NCBI GenBank assembly: GCA_021234155.1
Contig: JAJEKV010000001.1
Location: 29,278,177 to 29,342,176 of the forward strand
Length of the DNA stretch: 64,000 bases
Direction: 5' to 3'
DNA from: Isoetes taiwanensis
Lineage: Eukaryota; Streptophyta; Lycopodiopsida; Isoetales; Isoetaceae
In this document: one piece after another, positions 12,217 through 24,738 of the stretch
How positions within the stretch are numbered: position 1 is the first letter of the stretch
Layout: every line of letters begins with the position of its first letter
Translations under genes and position numbers: made by a program
The notes under the pieces: model-generated
Seen by the model: the letters and a program-made list of their open reading frames with translations, nothing else
What the model was told of the DNA's origin: nothing
The model's database searches: none

Positions 12217-13587
12217 TCACCAACTTTTTTTCCCAGTTTTATTATCCTTCACAATTCTGCATACATGCTTGTCAAATAAAACCTGATAATCCAGGTAAAC
12301 TAACTGGCTTACAGAGATTAAGTTTTTCACTATAGATGGTACACAGAGTACTTTCTCAATTTCTACAGGATTTCCCTCTAAGTCAAACAACTTCAATATG
12401 CCTCCAGCCTCTACTTCTTTAATTCTCCCATTTCCTAAATGTATGCTTCTTGTCTTCTGCTCCTTATCACATCTTGCCAGCAAACTTGGAGACTCTAAGA
12501 TTGTTCTTTCAGCTCCCAAATCTACAACAAAAGATGTTTTAGAACTTTGTACTTTGTCCAAATAATTGCAAAAGGAATTTGTTACCTCCTCTTCTGAATC
12601 CTCCTCCTCACAATCCACAACAGCAACATTAGTATTTGCTGCCTTAGTGCTTCTGCCTCTACCTCTATTTGCATAATTATTATACCTGCCCCTTCCTCTA
12701 CCTCTGCCCCTGCCACTATCCTTAGGACTTGGGCACTTTGATGCAAAATGTCCTACTCCTCCACATGTATAACACGTTTTCATATTTTGAGCATTTCTAG
12801 GGCAATTGAATTTCAAATGTCCCACTTCCCCACAGCCATAGCATGGGCTGATTTGCCTACCTCTGTCACTAGAGGCCTTTCCTTTCCTTACAACCAACAC
12901 TTCTGCTGAATCTTCATCATCATCATTTTCATTGTCATTCACAAATTTCTGCTCCACTTCAGTTCTGGCTATCTGCTCAGCCTCCTCCTTAGTTCTAGTA
13001 ACAGTTCTTATCATTGTGGCCAATGTCCCATAGTTGCTAAACATTTTTGAAATTGCCAAGATCTGGTGGCTCACTGACATACTTACACCAGCTGCTTCTA
13101 AGTCTGCACAAAGACAGTCAAACTTATGAAACATTGTGGTCAAGTCTACCTTCTCATCAAATTTCATCTTTCTAATCTCTTTTTCCAAAACATCAATCTG
13201 GGATGAGCTCTTTGTTTCATAAGTTTTGATCAAATACTTCCATGCCTCTCTAGGGCTCAAATCTCTCAGCTTCAGCATTATACTTGGTGCAACTTTGCAC
13301 ATGATTATAGCCTTAGCCTGATTTATTTTTAACTCATCACTTACCTTATCACTGCTGACACTAACCTCTTTGGATTTTGCAGTAGATTCTCCTGATTTGG
13401 CTGTTGAGGATTCTCCTACTGCAGAACTGCTCATTTCATCATTCTCATTAGTACCAGGTTCAATTATATACCACAATCCTTCAAATTTCAAAACTTCCTT
13501 AACTCTTTCTTTCCAAATCTGAAAACCTCCTACTCCCTGGAATACATCTACTGAGCTCAAAAGAGTAGCTCCAAAACGTGTGGACAT
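12217..13587 (-). pseudogene. Copia gag and protease
   Basis: I take the ATG at 13587 (MSTRFGATLL); the open frame extends slightly upstream without an ATG. Gag has the UBN2-type capsid region (ACKV-like MCKVAPSIMLKLRDLS, WKYLIKTYE) and two perfect CCHC knuckles, CYGCGEVGHLKFNC and CYTCGGVGHFASKC, then an RG-rich stretch. The protease reads FVVDLGAERTIL, where DSG is usual, so the active site seems altered. The frame stops at 12217 because of a T7 run (12225-12231, A7 in the sense strand). One base fewer would continue into pol. Confidence 0.92.
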
Positions 13588-13598
13588 TGTTCTAATAA

Positions 13599-13610
13599 GC
13601 TCTGATACCA
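13599..13610 (-). other. Copia primer-binding site
   Basis: The plus strand reads gctctgatacca; the minus strand tggtatcagagc matches the 3' end of initiator Met-tRNA. It sits one base inside the 5' LTR. Confidence 0.95.
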
Positions 13611-13611
13611 A

Positions 13612-14057
13612 TGAAAGATAATTTCTTATTCAAATCACCAACTAACTTAATGATACACCTTAGTGAATAAACAATGTCACACAATAAACCAACGTTTGAA
13701 AATAATCTTCAATGGATAATCTTCATATCTTCGAGATCCCAGTTTCAACACGAATTTCCGATCAATTGGTATATCTGTACAATAAGAATGTTTCTGCTTA
13801 AATGTATTAAGGGATCACCGCAATCCGGCAATCCCATGATCTTAACCTTTCACCGAACCAGTCGGTTACTAGATCTATGCATTCGTTACCACCTGGCCGA
13901 ACCGAGCTAGGACTTAGGTCTTTCCAAAATATGAGTTTCACATTGAGGTTAACCATTGAACCTTAACCATATTTCAAATATTCAATGAATAATATGATCA
14001 CTCAGATTTCAATGGTTGCTCACCTCATATCCTCATTTTAATCTTATATTCCCAACA
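13612..14057 (-). repeat. Copia 5' LTR
   Basis: This is the partner of 8911-9356 and is followed by TSD copy gaaag (14058-14062). Confidence 0.95.
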
Positions 14058-14183
14058 GAAAGGAACTATGAAGCAACAACCTGCACTTGGCCCCATATCA
14101 CGATCACATGGAGTGCTTGCTTGTGAATACTGTGAGGAGCAGCCAACATGCCTGGCACTATGCAGTTGTGTGATATATTATGT
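14058..14183 (+). pseudogene. MULE transposase, second coding segment
   Basis: After the TSD the transposase frame resumes at 14063 and reads TMKQQPALGPISRSHGVLAC, then EYCEEQPTC and LCSCVIYYV. It stops at base 14183, exactly where the first Helitron-like element begins. Joining 14183 to 19831 gives VIYYV-IPDEATHTRLAL with no lost or gained base. The CxxC pairs suggest a zinc-binding region before the MULE transposase domain. Confidence 0.8.
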
Positions 14184-15266
14184 TCTAGAGTCTAGTTGAA
14201 CTCCAAACACAGACCAACAACCATGCTGAATGAATGAGCCATGTGGCCCTCCCCTTTATTTCCAAAATAGCAGTACAATAATATTTCACTTCTAATAATC
14301 CCTCATGCGCACCGCCCTTTTTGGACATACAAAAAGATCAAAGTACCACAAAGGGTCCAAAACTCAAATTAAGTTCATAAAGATATAGGCCTCCGTTGCT
14401 AATGTCCAACACGACCCCATCATGCCAAGATTCTTGCAAAACTCGCAAAGGACGTCTCCACATCCATCTCTAAGCAAATCTGTAAGCCTTCAACTCTATT
14501 CTGCGCAAAACGACGACCCCACCAAAACAAGAGTTCATCAAACTCAAGAGACATCCACTCATATAACGACGTCCTTAACTCCATGGGGCAGCTCACGCCT
14601 ATAGGTCCAATCCATCTCCAAGCTAACATGGCATAAGGAGCCACTCCCGAAGAAAACCACCGTGACGACAAGCATATTCATATCAATCGACCTCGACCTA
14701 AAACCTGCAAAACCACCAATCCAACATCCACGGATCACAAAGGCCCTACTCCAAGCACGAGGGCCGCCAAAACGCTAGCACGAGAGCCAAAAAACTCATG
14801 GCACAAGGGCCACCACAACATCCACATCTTTCCTACTACTTGGCATGAGAGCGAACATTACTCTGGCACGAGGACCATCCCAACAACACTAAATCCTTTA
14901 ATGAAAGAAAGACCTGAACACAAAGGCGCACCCAAGAAGGGCGATCCCTCATGAAAAGAGAGCCACTACAAAATCAAGACTTGGCACAAGGACCATCAAT
15001 CATTGCACGAGGACTCAAGATCACACAGAGAAATGAAAGCAAGTGATCAAATAAGAAAACAGACGAGGATTAAAGGCCGAACTATAAAAGGCCCAAAGGG
15101 ACAAGAGGGTGGGAGGGTGGGACAAGTGACCTAAGGGGGCAGGCTCAACAACGGCTGATAACGACAAAGGAGGAGGCACCAGACATAAATACTGTAGAGG
15201 GAACATGTCAACTAGCCTCAAGAAGCGGATTTATCTGCTTATCTCAAAACGCAGATAAATCGTACT
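14184..15266 (+). mobile_element. Helitron-like non-autonomous element 1
   Basis: It starts TCTAGAGTCTAG directly after host T14183 and ends GTACT (15262-15266), preceded by a perfect 11-bp hairpin (15228-15238 with 15251-15261, 12-nt loop). It has no TIRs and no TSD. The first 46 bp and last ~145 bp are shared with element 2, the middle is not. The 1083-bp body has no recognised gene. An antisense open stretch (14671-14420) may be a captured exon piece, but I do not recognise it. Confidence 0.7.
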
Positions 15267-18200
15267 TCTAGAGTCTAGTTGAACTCCAAACACAGACCAA
15301 CAACCATGCTGACAAAAGAGGCAGAAAACAGCAACAGAATCTACTAAACGGTGACTACATCGCTACATCTACAAGGCCATGACGCAACCTTGGCAATGCG
15401 GGAAATGGTACAACAAGGTTTCTAAACTCTAAAGCTAAATGAAGCCTGACGACCAAATCTAAGCAAGAAAGAAACGACCCAAGGTTTGTCTTGAAGATTA
15501 AAACACAGACGAATGACTATATAGAGCCTTACAAACGAGACCCTCCAAGAAGCACTACAAAATGCAATTCACTCCCCAAAACCTGGCTAAGTAATACCAA
15601 TCGAAGACGCATGCCAAACACAAAACTCACAAATACATTTTAAAAACACCAAACGATACCGTAAGGAATGCCATTCCCAAAGCAGCAATTTATACCTTCC
15701 CGAACTAAGCATGTAACAATCACTCATATGAAGAAACAAGAAGGCAAAGGAAAGTCATGTCAGCAAATCTAACAATCTTGGCAACAACATTCAAGACATG
15801 AGGTCGAAGCGATGCCATATCTCATAAAATTGTGACCAAAAGTCTGGCAACATTTAACAACGAACAAGGGTATGACCGGTAAAACCATATCCTATCTCAT
15901 CCAAACGAATAAACGCAACCATCAACTATGTAAAGAAGTAAGCCATCTAAAGTAGAAGCATGTTGGAGTCAAGAAGGTTCATCAACTTTTGTCCTACCCA
16001 AATTGAACAAAGAGAATGATTAAACAATGATATGACTATGGAATAATTGAAAGCAGGACCCAAACTGACCAACCATGCACGATAGTCAACCCTTATAATA
16101 GGTAGTCTAGCCCACAACAAAAGAAATGAACAAAGGTGAAAGCAAGGCTCGAAAGACAACTAGTATGAGAGATCTTACATGAACCACCACACAACTGGTA
16201 TAACTATGAACCAAAGTAAAATGGTATTCGAAAGCAATCATGAGAGAACATGAACAGCTTGAAATTGACAAGTGCAAAACTGCAAGAACCATATCATGCT
16301 AGCAAAATTAGGCCTAAAGAACCATAGAAGTAAGTTAACAATGTTGGACAACAACTAGGCTACACCAAAGGAATTCAGAAATTTAACAAACCTCTAGACT
16401 GACCAAGGGAAAAAGCAAGATTGTGCATGGCAACAAGTCGCATAAAACAGAGGGGGCAACCAGGACTATATATGCCTCTACGTCTATAGTGCCAAAAAGG
16501 CCAACGAAGCAAGTAAAACACCTCAAACCACAGATGGACAACCAATTTTGACGCTTCATTAAAACAAGTACTCATCCCTCCAAGTGCTTACATGGGTGAG
16601 TACTACAAGAACTTCAAACTAATACAAAAAACTTTAGACCCAATTAAGATGAACTGCGAACAAAGGTTAGAGTCCAAGAGAGATGCAAAGTAGTGCATGG
16701 ATAATATATCAGAGGCTACAGTCACAATAAAAATGGGTTCCAATACCAAGTATAACCAACATAAGGCAATAAAGTCGTGTATAGAAAAATTCCAACTCCA
16801 TAAAGACTCAATGGCCCTTGCTCTAACCATACCATTAGTAAAATGCATAAAAGCTTGGGCTCAGAATGTCCAACCTCAAAAATTAAGCATAGTATGTAAA
16901 CTCCATGTAAGATTGTAGAAGGCAGAAAATAGGAAAGAGGAACTAATAGAACAATAAGAATGCTAAAAAACAAACTTAACCAAACTCTTGTATAGAAAAA
17001 CCCAAATCAGTAAAGGCTCAATGGTTCTAAACTCTTGTATAGAAAATCCAACTCAGTAAAGGCTCAATGGCTCTTGCGCCAACCAACCAAATATGCAATA
17101 ACTAAAAGGCCTAAAAACTTAAGCTCCGAAGGGCTCAATGGTTCTTGCGCCAACCAACCAAAATGCAATAACTAAAGGCCTAAAAACTAAGCTCAGAAGG
17201 CCACTTCTAACCTTTTCCATTAAATAGACTATGTACTCCTTACAAAAAGAAAAATGAGAGGACCAAGCACATCATGTCTATGAATACATAAAATGCAAGA
17301 CCAGGAATCCGATAAAAAGAACGAACTCTAAATCCAAATGTGAAGGGACTTCAAAGGGAGTAAGTGAATCGCAGCTAATCCAAGAGAATGCAACGTGGTA
17401 CATGGATATTAACATTAGCGCCAACACAAATGGTACCATCATAGTGAATGTGTTTATTCTTGCAGAATAGATGCGGATGTTAAATGGGAATAAACAACAC
17501 AAAAGGAATCTAGAAGTGGGTCACGGGGTTAAGTGAAATAGTTTAACAAACTGGCATACGCTATAAATACTTAACGTGCGATTACAAAAATGCATATGCC
17601 CCACATAGATTCTATATCTGCTTCAAAACTAGGTATGCATATGCCCCACATAGATTCTATATCTGCTGCTTCAAAACTAGGTCCGGCTACACAAATTGCA
17701 TATTGTTTCAAATACTAGGTCAGAGGCTTCAAAATACAATTGTTTGATTACACCATAGATAGAAGCTAGGAACTTATCAAGCTGAAACAGTTGCAATCCA
17801 GAGCATCAACATTTCCGAGACAACCTTTTTGTACAGTTCTTGGCAATGCCGAAGATGTGTTCACTAAAATGTACGAAGCAAACTGCTTATACCTGCTATA
17901 CCTGGTGCCACAACAATGCTTTCATTGACGACTCCCACCTAAAACAAGCCTCAGTACCAGGATCACGCTCGAGTAAAACTGCAGGCAGGTCTAAAAATGC
18001 GCACAACTATATCTTCGGAACCACAAAACTGAAATTAGTACTTGTCCAGCTTGTTATGAAAGCCTCACGAGCTGCAAAACTAAAGATGTGCACTACATGA
18101 CATCAAAGCCATCAAAGTAAATATATAACCAGACGAAATTCAACGAAAATACCATCCTCTAAGATTGAGAACAGTGTGACTCCAACACATACCAAACAAC

Positions 18201-19830
18201 AAAAACTAAGATTGCAATTAAAGCATTTGTATTAAAGCTGCTAGAAGCCTGTACATCAATGGGTGACATAAAAACACTTCTTTGGACCATATACTTGATG
18301 TGGCAATCAAGGCACTATCTGCAAGTGGAAGACAATATACTTCAAAACATTGTATTAGAGCTGCTAGAGTTCATAGATCAGTGGCAACAACAATACGATC
18401 TTTGCATCTTGCTAGAGAGCAGGCAATACAAGAGAAATGATACACGATGAACTTATTACATCAGTATAAGAGCTGCTAAACTTCTAGACAATGCCAAGTA
18501 TGGGCACTTGAACTAAAAAACATGTTCCAAATCTCGTCACAAAAGAGCCACGCATGAACCCAATGACAATGAAAAGAGCAACACTTACCTGGCCAAGATC
18601 ATAGAGACAAGAAGCATAGAAGAAGCTAAAATCGAACGCACTCGAAAGGCTGGATCACCAAAACAAGCATGGGATCTTGGAAACTAGAACCTCAAAGATG
18701 ACGCAATTTAACGGCTAGAAACAAATGGAGATCTGGGAAACTAGAACTTCAAAGATAATGCAACTTTACCTTACCTCGTTCGAACATGGAAGCATGGCAA
18801 CTACGTAGCAGAGGAACATTCCCAATAAATAACGTTGATCCTAGTCTACATGACTCCTAGACTTCTTATGGCGGTTGCGCACTGCAACATGTTTGAGAGC
18901 TACCAAGCAAAACTCCAGGAAGGGGATACAGACCAAACGACACTTGGAAAATAAACAGGGCAAGAGGAAACGAGTTCAGTGCAAAGGAATGAGATTGAAG
19001 ATCTCTGAGCAGATGCTCAAACATGCTAGAGGAATAATTAACGAGCTCAAATACTAGAAAAGCAAGCCTAGATTAGGAAAAAGACCATGGCATAGCGCAA
19101 AAAACACAACCGGAGAAATTTTTTCTCTAGAAAGATATTACAGCTAGGGAAGATCACCAACAGACCTGAAGAAGCGACTAACATCTTTGCTTTGGATTGG
19201 AATTTGACTAGGAAAAAGACTTACTATATTCTATAGCAGATCGCAGATAGGCCTGAGAAGCGGTATGAAATTTTGCTCTGAAGCAGAGATACGCCACCAT
19301 ATTTTGGCCAAAGCGTGACCTGTTAGCCGCGAAGCTGTTGCTCGACAGTAACCGAGGATCGGATGCGGGCGTCCCGCCGGTACAAAATACAACCCAAATC
19401 CGTTTGAGGACGACACTGCCGCCTTGCTGCATAAAACCACATACCTCCAACTCTGAAATCGTCTGGAGAAGATAAAAGTTAGAGATCGAGAAAAACCCTA
19501 GGATCCAAGACCAAACGAACTGTGGCAAAGCATAGGAGAATCGATATTCTAAGGCACAGAGACCGAAAAATAGGGGGGCAATCTTGAAGCAAAAATCCAC
19601 AAGAGAAGCACGGATTAAAACAATCGACTATAGGAGACTCTCATGCAGTAGGGAAGAAGGCGCCTAAGAAAATCAAGCACCTACACAAGTGACCTAAGGG
19701 GGACAGGCTCAACAACGGCTGATAACGACAAAGGAGGAGGCACCAGACATAAATACTGTAGAGGGAACATGTCAACTAGCCTCAAGAAGCGGATTTATCT
19801 GCTTATCTCAAAACGCAGATAAATCGTACT
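15267..19830 (+). mobile_element. Helitron-like non-autonomous element 2, tandem to element 1
   Basis: It begins at the very next base with the same TCTAGAG start and ends with the same hairpin (19792-19802 with 19815-19825) and GTACT. Host sequence resumes with T19831, so the pair sits between two Ts of the MULE gene. The 4564-bp interior lacks Rep/helicase sequence. It holds low-order repeats near 16990-17190 (caaccaaccaaa units) and 17585-17690. Near 19200-19600 the minus strand looks like the GC-richer first exon or 5' leader of a captured gene (cctagggtttttctcg, a possible ctccag acceptor and gtatgt donor). I recognise no protein in it. The remainder resembles introns of a captured gene. 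Confidence 0.7.
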
Positions 19831-22296
19831 TATACCAGACGAAGCCACACATACAAGATTAGCCCTTCATGCTGGTACACATAACCATCCTATCAGGACT
19901 CCTCCAACTCGTGAAGAATTAAATTTGCTACACCAAATGGTGAATAGTAGACTTAATGCTTCAATAGGAAGCAAAAAGGGGGCAAAACAGATACAGATGG
20001 AGGTAGCCACTATCAACAACTTGTTGACAACTACTGACTGTGATGACATACAGTTGTGGGGGAGAGATAGAATAGACAATCTGTTGAAGCAACTTCAACC
20101 TCTTTGCAATAAAAGAAGGTATTCTTTTTCTCACCTGGTTACCTTTCAATTGTAACTATTTCATTATGCTTCTTTTCTAAATTTCGGTTTTGTTGGATAA
20201 ATAAGAGTCTTGAAACTAAAGTCCACCAAAAAGATGAAGTTGGAAAGATCATATACTTAAAACAGCACTGCAAATATCAATATTTTCATGGTTCCAAGTT
20301 TCCATACCAACTTCATGACGAGGACAATGGTCGGTGTTATATCTTCAAAATGTCCACAACAGTAGCCGGTTCTGGAGTGGAGCTCGTCAACAGAATGCGT
20401 CCAGGAGGAGACTTAGAAGACTCTTGGGTCCATTTTGACCACGTAAAACGCACTGTTGGGTGGACTACTTTAGCATGCCATGTGTACGACCCTAGGTATA
20501 TTTGTTTTCTTTCTACTTTTCAATGGCCATTTTAAAATATTAAAGCAATCTTTGGAAATGTTCAGTATGCGTTGTCTTCTTACAATAGCAACATGTGATA
20601 TGAAAACGGAGGACACGGAAGCTCAGATAAAGTTCTGGAATAAGCTAAACAAAGTCATGGTACTAAAGAATTCAACACCCCTCAGTTCAAAGGATTCATG
20701 GCAGACGAAGCTCAAGCTAATTGGAATGCCATTCGAGCTGTATTCAATGATGGCCAGCCCATGGAAGGAAAGGAACGTGGTTGTAAATTCCATTGGGAAC
20801 AATGTCTTCAAAGACACACAAATAAGTACATATCACAAGAGCATCTGAATTTGTGCAGGGCCTGGAGATCCGCACCCACTGCGGAAGATGTTGAAGTTGC
20901 TTTTCAGAATATTGTCAATTGGTGGCCTGGAAAAACTAGCCCTTCAGACATAAGTTCCTTAGGCTCATGGCTAGCATGGTGGCATCAAAGAGTAAGCAGA
21001 TGGGGCAACTTTATGGAAAATGGAGTGAATCTAGCAACTGCAGCTCAAATCCCTACCAATCTATCTGAATCTGTGCATGCTAGTTGGTTGGCATCAAGAG
21101 GGTATGTGAATAAATTATCCTTGCACGACGCATGCTTGTACGATCTGACAGAAGCTGTGCTGCAAAATGCAAAGTGCAAAGCCCATAGAGAACATAATTT
21201 TGTTGGAATAGGTCCAGGTATGGATACTTTGATGCGCAGAATGGGCACTTCAATGATTAGTAATGTTACCCCGTCTGCTTGTGTCAGCACAGTGAACTCG
21301 ACAGTTTTACATAGTGGAATACGACCCATTCATGCCGGTTCAGGAGGAAATAATCAGACTATTCTAAAAAGGACCAGAGATAGCACAGAATATAGCAAGG
21401 ATGTAGGTTCTGGTAGTCATCGTCCCGACAAGAGGGCCCATACTCGCTCTAGAGTTAGGGTAGATGCTTCAGCAAAACGGAATATAATTTTTGATGATGC
21501 TACATATCTTGTACAGGAGTATGATATGCCGCCTGAGGATTGGGCTATCGAAGAAAGCGAGCCCGGTAGTAAAATAAGATGTCAAGGTAGAATCAAGTCC
21601 AATAGTCGAAGATGCAATTCTGAAATTAATAGGGTACGTACAGAATCCACTATTGCACCATGCTTCACTGGGCAAAGGAAAGCAAATGGTAGAGAGGTCA
21701 CACAAAGGTTTTGGTTTTGCCCTCAAAATGTGCAGCATACCTACTATCCAGTTGCGGGCATCATAGCCACACCTACACGTCCAGCAGATTGGCCTGTGGC
21801 AAAGGGTGTGAATATCACTAGTGCAGAGTTGGAAACATTGGAGAAAGGAAAGTTTTCTATTAGAGGGATTAATCCAAGGAGCTCAATTCCCAATGTGACT
21901 AGTGTGAATTCTCGTACTGTTAACAGCTCTTCCCACTTCATGGAACGTTTTGGGAAGTGCATGAACAGACGAGGGAAGCTTTGTGTAGAAGCTGAAACAA
22001 AGCTTAATCAAGCTTTACAACTAGAGTGTGATATTGAGTCCATAAAGGTCAATATTCACCACACGGATGTTGAGTATCAGGTGCGTCGACCAGATGAAAC
22101 TTATACAGTAAGGGTCTGCAAGCATCCCACATGCATATGCCCGGATTTCATGGTCAGAGAGCTGAAAAGGGTATATATTCCATGCAAACATCTGATGTAC
22201 GTATTTGCGAAAGTCCTCAACCACGACCCTAGGTTTTTTTTGGACATCATTCAGCCTGTATTGACAGAGGATGTTCTACATAGGCTCCTTCCTTGA
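19831..22296 (+). pseudogene. MULE transposase, DDE and SWIM-finger segments
   Basis: It continues from 14183: IPDEATHTRLALHAGTHNHP up to 20118, a GT-AG intron 20119-20207, exon 20208-20495 (LETKVHQKDEVGK to GWTTLACHVYDPR), a second likely GT-AG intron 20496-20565, then LLTIATCDMKTEDTEAQ. The codon phases match across both introns. A one-base shift near 20670 moves to the frame of FKGFMADEAQANW, which is open to 22296. The MULE transposase domain covers the middle; near the C-terminus a SWIM finger is visible (CICPDF, then CKHLMYVF, about 22126-22200). The protein would cut and join MULE ends. Two element insertions and the frameshift make it dead, though the single indel lies next to CAG and could be a consensus error. 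Confidence 0.85.
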
Positions 22297-22544
22297 GGAA
22301 GGACGACAGTTTTTTGTACGCACTTTTTCATATCAAATTCTAATAGTTAATAGTGTGGCTGGTAACCTGCACTGTATATATTAGTGAATGTATGCAATAC
22401 ATATATTATTCAGTCCATTTTGATTTACCTATATGTTGACTCGTACAGAATTCATTCTGGTATATGTTCATTCTGATACATGTTACCAAAAAAATGGCAA
22501 CTAGTAGAACATGCCATAACAAAATATTCTAAGGAATATTCTCT

Positions 22545-22597
22545 TGTAAAACCCTCTAAGCCATCCACAAAAAAACCCTCCAAATAAAATTCCCCTC
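22545..22597. repeat. MULE right terminal inverted repeat
   Basis: It reads aaaaccctctaagcc, then aaaaaaaccctccaaataaa; the inverse of the left end at 7734-7785 with several mismatches. The 22297-22544 stretch before it is non-coding 3' sequence of the MULE. Confidence 0.7.
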
Positions 22598-22598
22598 C

Positions 22599-24296
22599 AT
22601 GAACATGGATAACTTGGGTCATGATAGTAGAAACCAGCATCCCAGAAATCATTTTTACTCTAAAATTAAAGCTATAAAGGATTGGATCAAGAGCTGGTCT
22701 AAATCTATGCATCTTCAATGCAGCAGGGAGAAAAATCATCTTATGATGATCATGAAAGACATCAGATCTTTACTTCAACATGACCCTTCTAATCTAAACC
22801 TGCATATAGGGGAAGAAATTCTGGAGAGAAAAATTAAAAGTATTGAAGAGATGGAAGCCAAGGGCTCTGCTATCAGATGTAAGATAAAATACACTAATGA
22901 TATGGACTTTGGTAGCTCAAAATTCTTTTTTAGAGTAGCTAAAAGCAGGGTCTTGAGGAAATCTATTGCTGAAGTTCAAGATGAGAATGGCAGCAAATAC
23001 ACCTCTCATTCTGATATATCCAACTTCTTTAAAGATAAATATATGGACATCTTTCATAACAAGCCAATCCCTAGGGCAAATGATTTCATGAACATAGTGA
23101 ACAATATTCTTCCTTCTGCTCCTAAAATAATGGATGATTCTATTACTGCTCTCCCTTCTCAGCAGGAAATTTTGGCTACTCTATCCTCCTTCAATAAAGG
23201 TAAATCCCCTGGTCCTGATGGATTGCCAGCTGAATTTTATGTTAAATTCTGGGACACCCTCAAGCATGATCTCACCCTAATGGTTCATGATTTCTGGAAC
23301 AATGATTATCTTCAGCCCTCTATAGCTAGTGGCTTTATCTCTTTGGTTCCAAAAGTAGATCATCCTGCCAAACTTCAAGACTGGAGACCTATATCTCTAA
23401 CCAATTCTACTTATAAGCTGTGTGCTAAAATCATTGCTTCAAGGATTAACAGCTTCCTTCAGAGAAACATCAGCCATAACCAGTCAGCTTTTCTTCCCAA
23501 GAGATACATTCTAGACAATTATGTGGCAGCTATGGAGGGCTTGCACTGGAATAAAATCTCTAATCAAAACTGTATTCTTCTCAAATTGGATTTCAAGCGA
23601 GCCTTTGACTCTGTTAGGTGGGATTTTCTTCAATTTGCTATGTCCAAGCTTGGGTTCCCTGACAAGCTAATCAATCTTATCATTGGTTTGAATTCAAGAG
23701 CTAAATCTGTTGTTCGAATTAATGGTGTGCCTTCTGGATTCTTTCCTCTCTCCTGTGGTGTGAGACAAGGCTGCCTCCTGGCTCCTTATTTATTTCTGGT
23801 TGCAGCAGATTTGCTTACAAAGGTTATCTGTCACTATCAAGATACTGGAATTATAAAAGGCTTAAAGTTGCCAAACTCAAATGAATATTTGACCATGCTT
23901 CAATATGCAGATGACACCTTCTCCTTTCTTCATGCTGATCTGACCAATATTGACTGCTTTCTTAAAGTCATTAATCAATTCTCAGCAGCTTCAGGTATTT
24001 GCCTCAACATCAACAAAAGCCTTATTATTGGTGATATTCCTCATCAGCAGTTGCTTGGCATTAATGTTCTTCCTTCTGGTCAAGCTACTAAATTGTTAGG
24101 CATTCTATCCTTGAACCATAGTCTAAAAGGTCTTTGGGAGCCTATTCTTCTAAGAATAAAGAAGAAGTTGAATAACTATAGAATTGATAACTGGGAGAAT
24201 TTTGGCGAATTTAAGGGTTACTTAGATTTATTTGCTTCTAACTTAAATGTTGTGGATTCTAATGCTTTTCTCTCTGATGATCCTAGAGTATCTTAA
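22599..24296 (+). pseudogene. LINE ORF2, reverse transcriptase domain
   Basis: The frame resumes right after the MULE. RT motifs in order: KGKSPGPDGLPAEFY, DWRPISLTNSTYKL, HNQSAFLPKR, KLDFKRAFDSVRW, GVRQGCLLAPYLF and LQYADDTFSFLH with the catalytic YADD. The enzyme would prime cDNA at nicked host DNA. After the thumb region (LRIKKKLNNYRIDNW) homology appears to stop early and the frame ends at 24294-24296, so part of the C-terminal region is deleted. Confidence 0.95.
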
Positions 24297-24738
24297 TTTC
24301 CTTCGTGGCGACGAGGCAAGAAAGTTTGATGACAGTTCACCATTCTGCCAAGCTCCAAAAGACAACATCATGAAGAATAACATTGCTTCCTCCATGGAAT
24401 CTTATCTCATGAGGAAAGGTCACATGAGATATCAGAAAGAAAGCAAGAACTTATGGGCTTCTATATTCTGCAGAGAAGTGGTTCAGATCCATTGCCTCTG
24501 GGTTTTTCTATCCAATCATAATTTCATTCTGACAGAAAGGCAGCTCACCAGATATAGAACTATGTATTACAATCACAAACTGCTGGCCGATCTGTATGGA
24601 TCTCTACTGATACTCTTGGAGGATAAGGATAAATTTCGGCTATTTTACACCAACAATTGGGGCCCTGGTCATTATTTCTTTGGTTCTACTGATCCCTTCA
24701 ATGCCTATTTTAACTCTGTTTTCTTTTCTGAGCCATAA
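24247..24738 (+). pseudogene. LINE ORF2 C-terminal remnant
   Basis: This is a second frame overlapping the RT end: DNIMKNNIASSMESYLMRKG, SLLILLEDKDKF, NWGPGHYFFG. It lies where plant L1 ORF2 has its C-terminal region, but I cannot see a clear zinc knuckle or RNase H. It is probably the displaced tail of ORF2 after an internal deletion. Confidence 0.45.

Larger units (their letters stand above)
8911..14057 (-). mobile_element. Ty1/copia retrotransposon with both LTRs
   Basis: The element is 5147 bp on the minus strand, flanked by TSD gaaag (8906-8910 and 14058-14062). The two 446-bp LTRs start tgaaaga and end cccaaca, and differ at about 7 positions by eye (~98% identity), so insertion is fairly recent. 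A tRNA-iMet-type primer site (reverse strand tggtatcagagc) lies next to the 5' LTR, and a purine tract (gacggggaag) next to the 3' LTR. Gene order is gag-PR-INT-RT-RH. One homopolymer frameshift, one further frameshift and one stop make it non-autonomous in this reading. Confidence 0.96.
7734..22597 (+). mobile_element. Mutator-like element (MULE) inside LINE ORF2
   Basis: The left edge reads gaatttttagagggtttt and the right edge, read on the reverse strand, ggaattttatttggagggt. Both continue into a second gagggttttt block, giving imperfect TIRs of ~45 bp. Inside lies a MULE transposase gene in pieces (8424-8910, 14063-14183, 19831-22296) and a reverse-strand methyltransferase-like fragment. 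The LINE continues on either side. I could not find a clean 9-bp TSD, so the outermost bases are uncertain by about 10 nt. Less its own insertions the MULE is about 4.1 kb. Confidence 0.8.

Noticed and set aside
18875-19057. 60-codon Lys/Arg-rich ORF in the second Helitron-like element
   Set aside because: Composition follows the A-rich strand; no domain and no splice partner.
20698-22296. Treating this as a complete transposase starting at its ATG
   Set aside because: The upstream exons and the frame show that it is the C-terminal part of a longer MULE transposase; the ATG is internal.
7719-22608. Possible MULE target-site duplication (tatgagaat left, catgaacat right)
   Set aside because: Only 6 of 9 bases agree and the position would leave TIRs of unequal length; not strong enough to claim.
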